From Sphingobium sp. CECT 9361 (lineage in GTDB: Bacteria; Pseudomonadota; Alphaproteobacteria; Sphingomonadales; Sphingomonadaceae), in assembly GCF_918741285.1 (NCBI RefSeq), contig NZ_CAKKNC010000016.1, positions 1 through 64,000 of the forward strand: DNA of 64,000 nucleotides. Reading direction: 5' to 3'. Shown here in pieces: positions 26,782 through 34,934 of the stretch. The notes below the pieces were generated by a model. That model was not told the DNA's origin, did no database searches, and was given only the letters and a program-made list of their open reading frames with translations. How positions within the stretch are numbered: the first letter of the stretch is position 1; each line of letters starts with the position of its first letter. The translations under genes and the position numbers were made by a program.

Positions 26782-27731
26782 GGGTTGGGGATGTCCACGC
26801 GGGGCAACATCCTGGCTTCGATAGCGGGGTACAGATGGGAGACGCTGCGCTGCAATTCGTAGCGAGCAGCGGCCATCTCGGCGAAGCGCGCCGGGATCGG
26901 TAATTGTCCCGCTTCCACCATGTCCAGGCCGCTGGCGACGGCTTGGGTCATCGTCGTTTCCAACCAGTCTATCCAGTCGCGCGTTTGCGCAATTGCCGTC
27001 ACGCCACCCGGATCGAAGGGACCGTGACCGGGGATCACTGCCTTGTGCGGCAGGGTGCGTAATCTGTCGAGACTTGCACGCCACACGTCCAGATCGGCGG
27101 TTGGTGTACTGGGCGCGCGCCGGTTGAAAAGCAGATCGCCACCGATCAGCGTTCCAGTTTGCTCGTCCAGCAGCGCGAGATCGGCGGCGCTATGCCCTGC
27201 AAGCGCTATCAGCCCGATCCGCCGTCCGCCAAAATCCTCGAAATCCGAACCGATTCGAAGCGCCGGTAAAACAAGATCGGTGCCGCGCATCCAATCGCCC
27301 AGAAGCCGATACAACGCATCGGAAAAGCCCTGTCCATCACGCTGCAAGTCGCCAATCGTCTGAGGCAGCGCAGCCACTATCGCTGGGTCGAACGCCGCGA
27401 TGCCCATGCCATGATCGGGATGCAGATGAGTGATATATACCCGCACGACCGGCTTGCCCGTCAGACGTTCCGCAGCCGCCTTAAGCGCGCGACCGTAGCG
27501 CAGCGAGGGGCCACTATCGACCAGCACTGTGCCAGTCGGTGTGTCGATAATCACGATATTTGCAATGGCGCCGCCATTTTCGCGCAATATGGGCGCGTCA
27601 GCGCCGTGGATCATCCAGATGCCGTCAGCAACGCGTTCGGGTACGATGGAGTAGTCGCTGGCTTGCGCCAATGCTGCGACCGGGAGGGCCGCCATCAGCG
27701 CGGCAATAGCGGTCCGGCGCGATACGATCAC
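26778..27731 (-). CDS. Quinoprotein-relay zinc metallohydrolase (MBL fold)
   Basis: A 317-residue exported metallo-beta-lactamase-fold hydrolase. The signal peptide (RRTAIAALMAALPVAALAQA) is twin-Arg at its start. Zinc ligands are visible: HLHPDH (about 102-107), His in LAGHSAAD, Asp in GGDLLFN and His in PGHGPF. It fits the family repeatedly found with PQQ dehydrogenases and a SoxYZ-like carrier (quinoprotein relay system metallohydrolase). The substrate is unknown; a thioester or persulfide on the carrier is an idea only. The start overlaps the SoxYZ-like stop by four bases. Confidence 0.88.
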   Translation of the reverse strand: MIVSRRTAIAALMAALPVAALAQASDYSIVPERVADGIWMIHGADAPILRENGGAIANIVIIDTPTGTVLVDSGPSLRYGRALKAAAERLTGKPVVRVYITHLHPDHGMGIAAFDPAIVAALPQTIGDLQRDGQGFSDALYRLLGDWMRGTDLVLPALRIGSDFEDFGGRRIGLIALAGHSAADLALLDEQTGTLIGGDLLFNRRAPSTPTADLDVWRASLDRLRTLPHKAVIPGHGPFDPGGVTAIAQTRDWIDWLETTMTQAVASGLDMVEAGQLPIPARFAEMAAARYELQRSVSHLYPAIEARMLPRVDIPNP

Positions 27732-28546
27732 TGCGCCAGAGCCAAAGGCATCGGCGATTGTGCGGCAATGGCGATCTTCGCGGTATATTCGCGGCCATTA
27801 GTGTCGCGCCCGACGACGGTGAGCCGGTCACCCACCGCAGCATTGGGCATGATCGTCAGCGCCGGATCTTCGGACACCGATGCCCACAACGCCATTTCAC
27901 CCAAAACCGCGCCCACCGCGCTTTTCACCACGATCTCCTCGATATGATAGGTTGCGATGTTGGCGACGAGGCCGGTGTCCATCGGATGCCGAAAGCTGAC
28001 ACGCAGGCGGCTCAAGGGCGGTCCGCTGCTCTGCGCGGCCATCGGCCATCCTTCGCCGCGTATTTCGCCCAGATGCTGTGCCCAATCGCCCTTCACGCGG
28101 CTGATCGGTGGCGCGGAACAGCCGCCTCCTGCTGCATCGACCCAGCCGCCGCCGACAAGCCATTCGCCGGTCATCAGTTGCACCGCGCCACGCACAGGCG
28201 TGCGCTGATCGAGCTTGATGCGCGTGGCGATATAGGCTTGCGCCGCTGTCGGACTATAATCGACGGCTATGGGAATAGGATTGAGATCGGCAAATATCAC
28301 CATGCGTTTGACATCGGGAATGTTGCGCGCGTCGAGCGCCACGGGAAAGGCACGCTGGTTTTCCGCGATCTCGGGATAGGTCACTTTGACGCGCGGATCG
28401 AAACGGACCGGATCGTCCCCAAAAATCGTCTCGGCATGGGCAGTCCACATCGGCGATTGCAGTGGATCGGGGGGATATGGCGCGGCTCCTGCGACCGAAC
28501 CAGCAGCGGCCACCAACGCAACCACACCCAGAACACTGCGCCGCAT
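27728..28546 (-). CDS. Quinoprotein-associated SoxYZ-like carrier
   Basis: A 272-residue exported protein combining a SoxY-like half (about 25-145) and a SoxZ-like half (about 175-265). In Sox sulfur oxidation the SoxY Cys carries sulfur intermediates. Here the only cysteine of the whole protein is Cys143, in the Gly-rich GGGCSAPP at the end of the SoxY-like half, so a covalent carrier role is credible. It is the first gene of a two-gene unit with the metallohydrolase and has a regulon box upstream. Function in alcohol oxidation is not established. Confidence 0.87.
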   Translation of the reverse strand: MRRSVLGVVALVAAAGSVAGAAPYPPDPLQSPMWTAHAETIFGDDPVRFDPRVKVTYPEIAENQRAFPVALDARNIPDVKRMVIFADLNPIPIAVDYSPTAAQAYIATRIKLDQRTPVRGAVQLMTGEWLVGGGWVDAAGGGCSAPPISRVKGDWAQHLGEIRGEGWPMAAQSSGPPLSRLRVSFRHPMDTGLVANIATYHIEEIVVKSAVGAVLGEMALWASVSEDPALTIMPNAAVGDRLTVVGRDTNGREYTAKIAIAAQSPMPLALAQ

Positions 28547-28591
28547 ATTGTTCTCCCAAAGGACTAAAGTAATCCCGATCCTCTGCCGCTA

Positions 28592-28609
28592 CTATTGCAC
28601 CTTTGGTCC
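28592..28609 (-). promoter_or_regulatory. Regulon-box copy upstream of the SoxYZ-like gene
   Basis: On the minus strand the bases read GGACCAAAGGTGCAATAG, a full match to the consensus core. It is 45 bases before the SoxYZ-like ATG and 15 bases before the divergent rhodanese-like gene, so it could serve both. Confidence 0.55.
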
Positions 28610-28624
28610 GGTAGGCGGCTTCGC

Positions 28625-29170
28625 ATGGTTGTTGGAAAAAAGTTCGCATGGCTGGGGATGCTGGGTGCCATCGGTAGCCCTTTATCTGCGCAGGATCATG
28701 TGTTTGACACCGAGGGCTACCGGACATCGCATTATCGCGGCCCAGTCCGGCACGCGCCTGAAGGGGCACCCAGGATTGCAGCATCAGCAATCGCGACATT
28801 AAACCCGACGCGCGACGTGCTTTTGATCGACGTTCTTCCTGCAGAGGGCGGGCAAAGGCAGGACGACGGCACTTGGCGACTGGCACAGCCGCACAACTCG
28901 CTGCCCGGTGCACATTGGTTCCCCGAGGTCGGACGAGGCACGCCGCCGCCGGCAATTGCTGCCGCGTTTGCGCAGAGTGTGTCCCGGCTGACGCAGGGCC
29001 GGAAAAACCGCATGATCGTTACATTCTGTCTTGCTGACTGCTGGATGGGCTGGAACGCCGCGCGCCGGCTGCGAAAGATGGGCTACACCAATATTTGGTG
29101 GTTCGCAGAAGGCACGGACGGCTGGAGTAGCTTGGGCCACCCCCTGGTTCCTGCTGCGCCGGAGCGGTGA
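28625..29170 (+). CDS. PQQ-associated Cys-x3-Cys-Trp rhodanese-like protein
   Basis: A 181-residue exported protein with a rhodanese-like fold. The N-terminus is hydrophobic (FAWLGMLGAIGSPLSA). VLLIDVLP (about 65-72), PGAHWFP and the loop TFCLADCWMGWNAA (Cys135, Cys139, Trp140) match the PQQ-catabolism-associated CXXCW-motif family. The paired Cys lies where rhodaneses carry their sulfurtransferase Cys, so it may handle thiols, disulfides or copper in the periplasm. ATG at 28625 is used; an upstream TTG is possible. Divergent from the SoxYZ-like gene. Confidence 0.85.
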   Translation: MVVGKKFAWLGMLGAIGSPLSAQDHVFDTEGYRTSHYRGPVRHAPEGAPRIAASAIATLNPTRDVLLIDVLPAEGGQRQDDGTWRLAQPHNSLPGAHWFPEVGRGTPPPAIAAAFAQSVSRLTQGRKNRMIVTFCLADCWMGWNAARRLRKMGYTNIWWFAEGTDGWSSLGHPLVPAAPER

Positions 29171-29176
29171 GCCTTA

Positions 29177-29196
29177 AGACCAATGGCCAATTGTAC
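29177..29196 (+). promoter_or_regulatory. Regulon-box variant upstream of pseudoazurin
   Basis: AGACCAATGGCCAATTGTAC is related to the box but one base shorter in the centre. It ends 77 bases before the pseudoazurin ATG. Assignment is tentative. Confidence 0.35.
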
Positions 29197-29273
29197 GTCC
29201 ACGCGCCATGTCGGAAGACATGCGTATCGAATTACGGCATCGGCCAGGGTGACCGACATAATGGAGAGAATAT

Positions 29274-29717
29274 ATGCGCTTTCAAACTGTTGCCGTCCTG
29301 ATCGCTACACTTACGGCAATAACTGCAGTGCCGGTTAGCGCCAAAGACATCATAGTTCATATGAAAAACTCCGGTGTCGGCGGAGCAATGGTGTTCGAAC
29401 CAGCCTTCGTTAAAGCGGCCCCAGGCGATACCATCTACTTCAAGCCTACCGATGTTGCGCATAATGCAGAAACATTGCCTACGATGCTTCCCACCGGCGC
29501 TACGCCAATGAAAGGCCTCATGAATAAGGAAGTCGCCATGAAGGTGACGAAAGTTGGCCTCTACGGTATCAAGTGCATGCCCCATTATTCCATGGGCATG
29601 GTGGCGCTGGTGCAGGTCGGCAAGGTGACCCCGGCTGACATCGCCGCAGCAAAGGCGGTAAAGCTGCCTCCCATGGCAGCGAAGCGGATGACCGCTATGT
29701 TGGCAAACGTCAAATAG
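29274..29717 (+). CDS. Pseudoazurin (type 1 copper electron carrier)
   Basis: A 147-residue periplasmic cupredoxin with signal peptide ending VSAKD. Copper ligands are all present: His63 in VAHNAE, Cys101, His104 and Met109 in KCMPHYSMGM, with the spacing of pseudoazurins. FEPAFVKAAPGDTIYF is a family hallmark. Pseudoazurins shuttle electrons between periplasmic oxidoreductases, classically to nitrite or nitrous oxide reductase. Here the neighbours suggest service to the PQQ alcohol chain or a link to nitrogen-oxide respiration, consistent with the NosP-like sensor nearby. GGAGAG precedes the ATG. Confidence 0.92.
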   Translation: MRFQTVAVLIATLTAITAVPVSAKDIIVHMKNSGVGGAMVFEPAFVKAAPGDTIYFKPTDVAHNAETLPTMLPTGATPMKGLMNKEVAMKVTKVGLYGIKCMPHYSMGMVALVQVGKVTPADIAAAKAVKLPPMAAKRMTAMLANVK

Positions 29718-29832
29718 GCGCGTGTGCACGTAATGGTGCAAATATCCGGCGCAAAGCGGACGATGGGAAAGGCGTGCATGCCGAACCCCTACCCCATCGT
29801 TTCCGTTTCATTCTCGACACCTATAGCCTCAA

Positions 29833-31314
29833 CTAAACTGTCGCCCCTCGAACCAACGGCGCGTGCCGGTCGACAAGGATCGCGCTGGCCTGGTTGAGTC
29901 CGATCAGTTCCACAACCGTACCGTGTCGGCGCATCTTGGTAACAACATCATCCAAGGCTCCGACAGCGGTGACGTCCCAAAGGTGAGCCTCCGTCAGATC
30001 GATCCGAACACGATCCGTCGTATCACGAAGATCGAATTTATCGGCAAAAATCTCCGCGCTGGCGAAGAAAATCTGCCCCGTGACGGTGTAGGTTCGGATG
30101 CCGGTTACAGGATCGAGATCGTCGTCTACGTGCATTAATTTCGTGACCTTGAAGGCAAAAAATACGCCGCTGAGCAGTACGCCTACCGCGACTCCAGCGG
30201 ACAGGTCGTGCGTGGCGACCGTCACTGCAACTGTGGCCAGCATGACCACCCCCGAAACCTTTGGATGACGTGCCAGGTCCGCCAGCGAGCCCCACGAGAA
30301 GGTGCTGATGGAGACCATGATCATGATCGCAACCAAGGCTGCGACCGGCACCTGCGCAACCCATGGGCGCAGCGGGACCATGACGACAAGCAGGAACACC
30401 CCCGCAACCAGTGTTGAGAGGCGCCCTCTCCCGCCGTACCGCACATTGCCGACAGTTTGGCCGATCATGCCGCATCCCGCGATGCCGCCGAACAGGCCCG
30501 CCAAGAGGTTGGCAAGCCCAAGACCCGTGCACTCCCGCGCCTTCGAACTTGTCGTTTCCGTGAGGTCATCGACTACGCTGGCCGTCATCATCGATTCCAG
30601 CAACCCGACTGCCGCGATCGCGAAGGCGTAAGGCGCAACGATGCGCAGAGCCTCCAGAGTGAGCGGAAAATCGGGAAGATGGAAAGAGGGCAGCGATGCG
30701 GGCAATCGACCAAGGTCGGCTACGGTGTGGATAGGCATTGGAAACGCCACGCTGATGATCGTCAGAGCGACGATGCAGATTAGCGGAGACGGAATGGAGC
30801 GCGTCACGCGAGGGACCAAGTAGATTATGCCGAGGCCGAATGCGATCATTGCATAAGTATGCCAAGTCACTCCCAGCATCTGGGGTAGCTGGGCTGAAAA
30901 AATCAGTATCGCCAATGCATTGACGAATCCGGTTCGAACCGAGCGCGACACAAATCTGAGCAACACGTCCAGCTTCAGCAGGCCAAAAGCTATCTGCAGG
31001 ATGCCTGCCAAAAGCGTTGCAGCCAGCAGATATTGGAGGCCGTGACTGTGGACCAGCGCTGCCACGACAAGTGCAACCGAGCCGGCTGCGCCAGAGATCA
31101 TAGCGGGTCTGCCGCCAGCAAAGGCGATGACGATCCCGATTACGAAAGAGGCGAAAATTCCCACTTCCGGGTCGATGCCTGCGACAAAGGAGAAAGCGAT
31201 GACTTCAGGAATCAGAGCGAAAGTGCCGACCATGCCAGCCAGTACATCTCGGCGCGCGCCGCTGGGACTGCTAAACCATTCGGCGCGATATCGGGCCAGG
31301 GAAGTGGTGTTCAT
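29833..31314 (-). CDS. SulP-family anion transporter with STAS domain
   Basis: A 493-residue inner-membrane transporter. About ten to twelve hydrophobic segments cover residues 20-390, with SulP features such as [20 protein letters not shown] and the [20 protein letters not shown] segment, quoted at its 20-residue limit. The C-terminal STAS domain (about 400-485) includes [20 protein letters not shown]. Bacterial SulP proteins carry sulfate, bicarbonate or dicarboxylates; specificity is not evident. The start MNTTSLARY lacks a strong ribosome-binding site. Confidence 0.88.
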   Translation of the reverse strand: MNTTSLARYRAEWFSSPSGARRDVLAGMVGTFALIPEVIAFSFVAGIDPEVGIFASFVIGIVIAFAGGRPAMISGAAGSVALVVAALVHSHGLQYLLAATLLAGILQIAFGLLKLDVLLRFVSRSVRTGFVNALAILIFSAQLPQMLGVTWHTYAMIAFGLGIIYLVPRVTRSIPSPLICIVALTIISVAFPMPIHTVADLGRLPASLPSFHLPDFPLTLEALRIVAPYAFAIAAVGLLESMMTASVVDDLTETTSSKARECTGLGLANLLAGLFGGIAGCGMIGQTVGNVRYGGRGRLSTLVAGVFLLVVMVPLRPWVAQVPVAALVAIMIMVSISTFSWGSLADLARHPKVSGVVMLATVAVTVATHDLSAGVAVGVLLSGVFFAFKVTKLMHVDDDLDPVTGIRTYTVTGQIFFASAEIFADKFDLRDTTDRVRIDLTEAHLWDVTAVGALDDVVTKMRRHGTVVELIGLNQASAILVDRHAPLVRGATV

Positions 31315-31511
31315 ATATATCTAATCCGCAGAAATCGCAGCAAGGCCGTCATCGCGGTTGCGTAAACAAAGGTGCGAAATGCGTTGTCCGGCGGATCGGC
31401 GGCCGGAATAGCCACCCGGAATTGCACCGGGTCCATACGAATGCGGGGTCCCTAACCCCGATATTGCGGCAGCGCAACATGACAAACCTTGTCCCGCAGC
31501 ACTTTCCTTTT

Positions 31512-31527
31512 CAAGTGTGAACACTTG
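31512..31527. promoter_or_regulatory. Palindrome in the SulP/cupin divergent gap
   Basis: CAAGTGT and ACACTTG flank two central bases, a perfect 7-bp dyad within the 355-base gap 31315-31669 between divergent genes. It looks like a dimeric regulator site. The rest of the gap shows no gene; a short Gly/Ser-rich minus frame at 31321-31524 is not convincing. Confidence 0.4.
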
Positions 31528-31669
31528 GCTTTGGGATTGCTGTTAGGGGAATCTAAGCGGAACGCACTTTGGTAAGGAATTGCACCAGAACGAACGTGCG
31601 GCACTTAACTGGATTTTCAGCCTTCAGCGGCAATGCTGAGTCAATTGCCCTCGCTGAAGACTTGCCGCT

Positions 31670-32506
31670 ATGACCTTCCTCGCCCCGTCCAGTCTCGGCC
31701 CCTTCGCCAGTGCCTATCCTCTATCGCCAGCGATGCTGAAGCACAGCCTCGTGGATCAGCCCCTCTTATCATTGGATGCACTGGCCAAAGCGGCGCTCGA
31801 ACTGCCGCCGCAATATGTCGAGCGGCGGATCTCGAACGCTGCGAACGGCGGCGAGTTTGCCATGGACCGATCAGACGACGCCGATGCGGCAAGCGTCATT
31901 CAATCTATCGGTACGAGCGGCAACTGGGTCATGCTCCGCTTCGTAGAGCAACTGCCCGCCTATCGTGAGTTGCTAGAAAGGCTGATGGATGAGATCGGAC
32001 CCTCAATTTTTCCTGCGACCGGCAAGGGTTTGACCGTCAGAGGATTCATCTTCATTTCTTCGCCTGGTACATTAACGCCGTTTCACTTCGACTGCGAATA
32101 TAACATCCTGTTCCAGATTGCGGGCGATAAGCAGTTTGCGACCTATCAACCCATTCCTCCTTGGTTACCGCTTGAGCGGCACGAGGACTATCATGGCGGG
32201 GGCAATAATATGCTGCCCTGGAACGACGCCTATGAAGCGGAGGCCAATATTCACACGCTGCGGCCCGGCGATGCGCTTTTCGTTCCTTATGCGTCGCCCC
32301 ATTGGGTAAAGGCGGGCGCGGAACCTTCAGTGTCTCTATCGATAACGTGGCAGAGTGAATGGAGCCAGTCGGTTGGAGACGCGCTGCAGATCAATCCGAT
32401 GTTGCGCCGCTGCGGATTGCCGACCGGCGCCATACCCACATGGCCAAAGGTGCCGAAATGGCGTTCGCTCGGTTGCCGTGTGGCACGCAAAGCCGGTCTG
32501 TTATGA
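31670..32506 (+). CDS. JmjC/cupin_8-like protein
   Basis: A 278-residue protein with a double-stranded beta-helix. The iron-binding triad of JmjC/cupin_8 hydroxylases seems present: His-x-Asp in FHFDCEYN (about residues 141-146) and a distal His in SPHWVKAG (about 204). RGFIFISSPGTLTPFHFD and ALFVPYASPHW fit the fold. These enzymes are Fe(II)/2-oxoglutarate oxygenases acting on proteins or small molecules. Its stop overlaps the following GNAT gene by four bases, so the two probably modify the same target. No function assigned. Confidence 0.75.
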   Translation: MTFLAPSSLGPFASAYPLSPAMLKHSLVDQPLLSLDALAKAALELPPQYVERRISNAANGGEFAMDRSDDADAASVIQSIGTSGNWVMLRFVEQLPAYRELLERLMDEIGPSIFPATGKGLTVRGFIFISSPGTLTPFHFDCEYNILFQIAGDKQFATYQPIPPWLPLERHEDYHGGGNNMLPWNDAYEAEANIHTLRPGDALFVPYASPHWVKAGAEPSVSLSITWQSEWSQSVGDALQINPMLRRCGLPTGAIPTWPKVPKWRSLGCRVARKAGLL

Positions 32507-33690
32507 GTGCCTTGCCGCCCGCCAGCGCCTTTCGTGCGAGTAATAGCGATGAGGAGTTAGCGGTTGGTGCGAACCAGCTAAATGTACGCATGTTGCGTTA
32601 CGCGGACCTAACAGCACACGATTGCAAGTGCTGGGCGGCATTGTCCGCACAGGCCGGTGCTGCCAATGTGTTTGTGCAGGATTGGTTTATGAAAGCCGCG
32701 CTAAGCCATTCCCATGATGGCAGTGACGCGATGCTTGTTGTCGTTAGCCATGGACGCGGGCGATGGCTTGGCGTGATGCCGCTGATTGCCGAACAACGAT
32801 TTGGACGCTGGCCTGCACGCATATGGCGCAATTGGTCAGCTACCAACCAGTTTCTGGGGACGCCATTGGTTGCAGCGCAATCGGCGAAAATCTTCTGGGA
32901 TAGATTACTTGCGTTCCTCGACATGCGCACCAGCGGCGAAATATTGCTTCATTTTGAAAGATTCGATGCCGACGATCCGGTCAGCATCGCTTTGTTCGAC
33001 CGCTGCAAGCAGGAAGGGCGTGCATGTCACACCATCCAGTGCCTTGAGCGCCCGGCGCACCGCGCTGGCGACGATGCCGAAGTGCGCGGCGACGCCAAAA
33101 CACAAGGTCGACTGCGCAGCCTATCGCAGCGCCTTGAACGCGATCATGGTCCTGTGGCCATCACGATGCTCGATGCGGGTCAGCCCTGCGCTGCCTGGAT
33201 CGATGCATTTTTGGAAATGGAGGCATCCGGCTGGAAGGGCCGCATGGGCAGCGCGCTCAGTAGCGATCCAGCAACGGAAATTCTGTTTCGCACCGTCATC
33301 GAACGCGGCCATGCAAACGGCAGCGCACGATTGTGCAGCTTGTCGGCCAATGGCCGGACCGTCGCCATGTCGAGTTGGTTTGAATCCTCGACTTGGGGCC
33401 ATGGCTTCAAGATGGCCTTCGATGAAGAATATCGGGCCTACGCCCCTGGCCAGCTATTGATGCGGGACATCAGAAGTAGGATCGGACGTCAGCCCCATAT
33501 GTCGTTCGACACCTGCGTACCGCGCGAAGCGAACAACTGTCATCGACTGTGGCGAGACAGCAGGAAGATCGTCGATGGGGCCATCGCGATCGGCTCCAGC
33601 CGGCAACGTCTTCATTTCGACGCATTGATCAAGGCTCGGGCAGTCTATGCGGCGGTCAAAACACATCTTGCCGGGCCGCACGCGCAGTAG
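32503..33690 (+). CDS. GNAT acetyltransferase, CelD/BcsL-like
   Basis: A 395-residue protein of the Acetyltransf_6 (COG5653) type. The N-terminal half has WFMKAALSH and GVMPLIAEQRFG. The C-terminal GNAT domain (about 235-360) carries the typical FLEMEASGWKGRMGSAL segment and a late AYAPGQLLMRDIR, which in this family binds acyl-CoA. ATG at 32503 overlaps the cupin stop. Relatives occur in polysaccharide and lipid-modification clusters. No such cluster is seen here, so the acceptor is unknown. Confidence 0.82.
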   Translation: MSALPPASAFRASNSDEELAVGANQLNVRMLRYADLTAHDCKCWAALSAQAGAANVFVQDWFMKAALSHSHDGSDAMLVVVSHGRGRWLGVMPLIAEQRFGRWPARIWRNWSATNQFLGTPLVAAQSAKIFWDRLLAFLDMRTSGEILLHFERFDADDPVSIALFDRCKQEGRACHTIQCLERPAHRAGDDAEVRGDAKTQGRLRSLSQRLERDHGPVAITMLDAGQPCAAWIDAFLEMEASGWKGRMGSALSSDPATEILFRTVIERGHANGSARLCSLSANGRTVAMSSWFESSTWGHGFKMAFDEEYRAYAPGQLLMRDIRSRIGRQPHMSFDTCVPREANNCHRLWRDSRKIVDGAIAIGSSRQRLHFDALIKARAVYAAVKTHLAGPHAQ

Positions 33691-33735
33691 CTGCAATCCG
33701 TCACGACGAACGATCCGGCGGCCCAAAACTCGGTT

Positions 33736-34044
33736 TTACTTGTCGCTGTTGCTGCCTTTGCCGCGCCGAGATCGCCCTTGGGTCATGAGATCCGGCTTCT
33801 TGGGCGGTGACCATCCGGGAGGTGGAGATGCACGTTGTCGGCTCGTCCCCAACCCCATGGCACCGGGCTTCTGACGGTCCAATCCCGTGGTATCGAAATC
33901 CACGGGCTGGGTTCCCGCCGGGATGCCGCGCAAAAGACTGATGCGGTCCCTCAGAGCCGCGGCAGTTTCAAAATCTCCACGACTAGCGGCATCCTCCATG
34001 GACAGGCGCAGTGCTTCTAGGTCGAAGGTAACGGGTTTGGTCAT
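33736..34044 (-). CDS. UVR (UvrB/UvrC) motif protein
   Basis: A 102-residue protein. Residues about 8-38 form the two-helix UVR motif (ALRLSMEDAASRGDFETAA and ALRDRISLLRG), otherwise found in UvrB, UvrC and ClpC-adaptor proteins where it mediates coiled-coil contacts. The rest is Pro/Arg/Lys-rich and disordered. Start ATG at 34044 overlaps the MpaB-like gene stop by four bases, so it is translationally coupled to that gene. A partner protein is likely but not identifiable. Confidence 0.75.
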   Translation of the reverse strand: MTKPVTFDLEALRLSMEDAASRGDFETAAALRDRISLLRGIPAGTQPVDFDTTGLDRQKPGAMGLGTSRQRASPPPGWSPPKKPDLMTQGRSRRGKGSNSDK

Positions 34045-34913
34045 TTGAACGCCCAACGCACTGTCTGGGCAACGCCGAACGTGCCTGCGCGGATGATCGG
34101 GCGCTCCAAAGGCGTTAGGTTAAGTCCGTGCATAACCTGCGCCCAATGTGGCAATAGGTCTACCGCCGCTTGAGCTGCCAACCTTCTTGGCATTTCCGCC
34201 ATTAATCGGGTCGCACCTCCGTGCAGTATCAATCGTGCCACCGTCTCCGTTCTTGCATCAAAGTACAATTGTGGACGCATCTTTTCGATCAACGCACGCG
34301 CATGGGATCGGCAAGTGGGAACCGGGTCGGCGCCCATCGTGCCGCCGATCACCGCCATTTCCGCGAAATAGCGATTCTGGTCGTCCAAGGACATGCCCGG
34401 TTCACCATAGCGGATCCACGCGTCCAAGAAGCTGCTCGTTTCGGTAACATGGACCCAGGCAAGCAGCGCGGGATCATTGGCGTGGTAGGCAGTACCGTCA
34501 GGCAGAGCGCCCGTGACATGGTCATGCACGGCACGAACCCGCGCCATGGCAGCTTCCGCCTGCTGGCGATCGGCGTAGGTCGTCGTGGCGATGAAGCGCG
34601 CGGTTCGCCGCAAGCGGCCATGCATGTCGGCGCGGAAATTAGAATGATCCCACACCCCTGCCAGCACAGCCGGATGCAGCATCTGCATCAGCAGGCTGCT
34701 TATCCCGCCCACCATCATGGATGTGACATCGCCATGCACGCGCCATGCAGCCGACCCTTCGTCCAACAGAGCGTTGCTGCTTCTCGATACCGGCGTCTCC
34801 CTCTTTCTCCCATCGTTGAACAAACTGACCACCTGATGGCGGATAGATCGTTTGACGCGGTTGGAGAGGAGGCGTGAAGTCAGCATGCCCACGCCAACGA
34901 ACGGCTCTGACAA
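34041..34913 (-). CDS. MpaB-like oxygenase (DUF2236)
   Basis: A 290-residue protein of the DUF2236/MpaB family, which includes fungal mycophenolic-acid oxygenase and latex-clearing protein, haem-type oxygenases. Conserved signs are LLMQMLHPAVLAGVWDHS (about 75-92), the YADRQQAEAAMARVRAVHD block and LLAWVHVTETSSFL with the conserved His. It may be membrane-peripheral. It sits in a five-gene minus-strand run with dehydrogenases. Substrate unknown. Confidence 0.82.
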   Translation of the reverse strand: MSEPFVGVGMLTSRLLSNRVKRSIRHQVVSLFNDGRKRETPVSRSSNALLDEGSAAWRVHGDVTSMMVGGISSLLMQMLHPAVLAGVWDHSNFRADMHGRLRRTARFIATTTYADRQQAEAAMARVRAVHDHVTGALPDGTAYHANDPALLAWVHVTETSSFLDAWIRYGEPGMSLDDQNRYFAEMAVIGGTMGADPVPTCRSHARALIEKMRPQLYFDARTETVARLILHGGATRLMAEMPRRLAAQAAVDLLPHWAQVMHGLNLTPLERPIIRAGTFGVAQTVRWAFK

Positions 34914-34934
34914 GCCGCTTGCGCAGGCCGTCTC

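Noticed and set aside
31415..31435. Further copy of the alcohol-regulon box near the SulP start
   Set aside because: The minus strand reads GGACCCGGTGCAATTCC, two bases short in the centre; the match is too weak.
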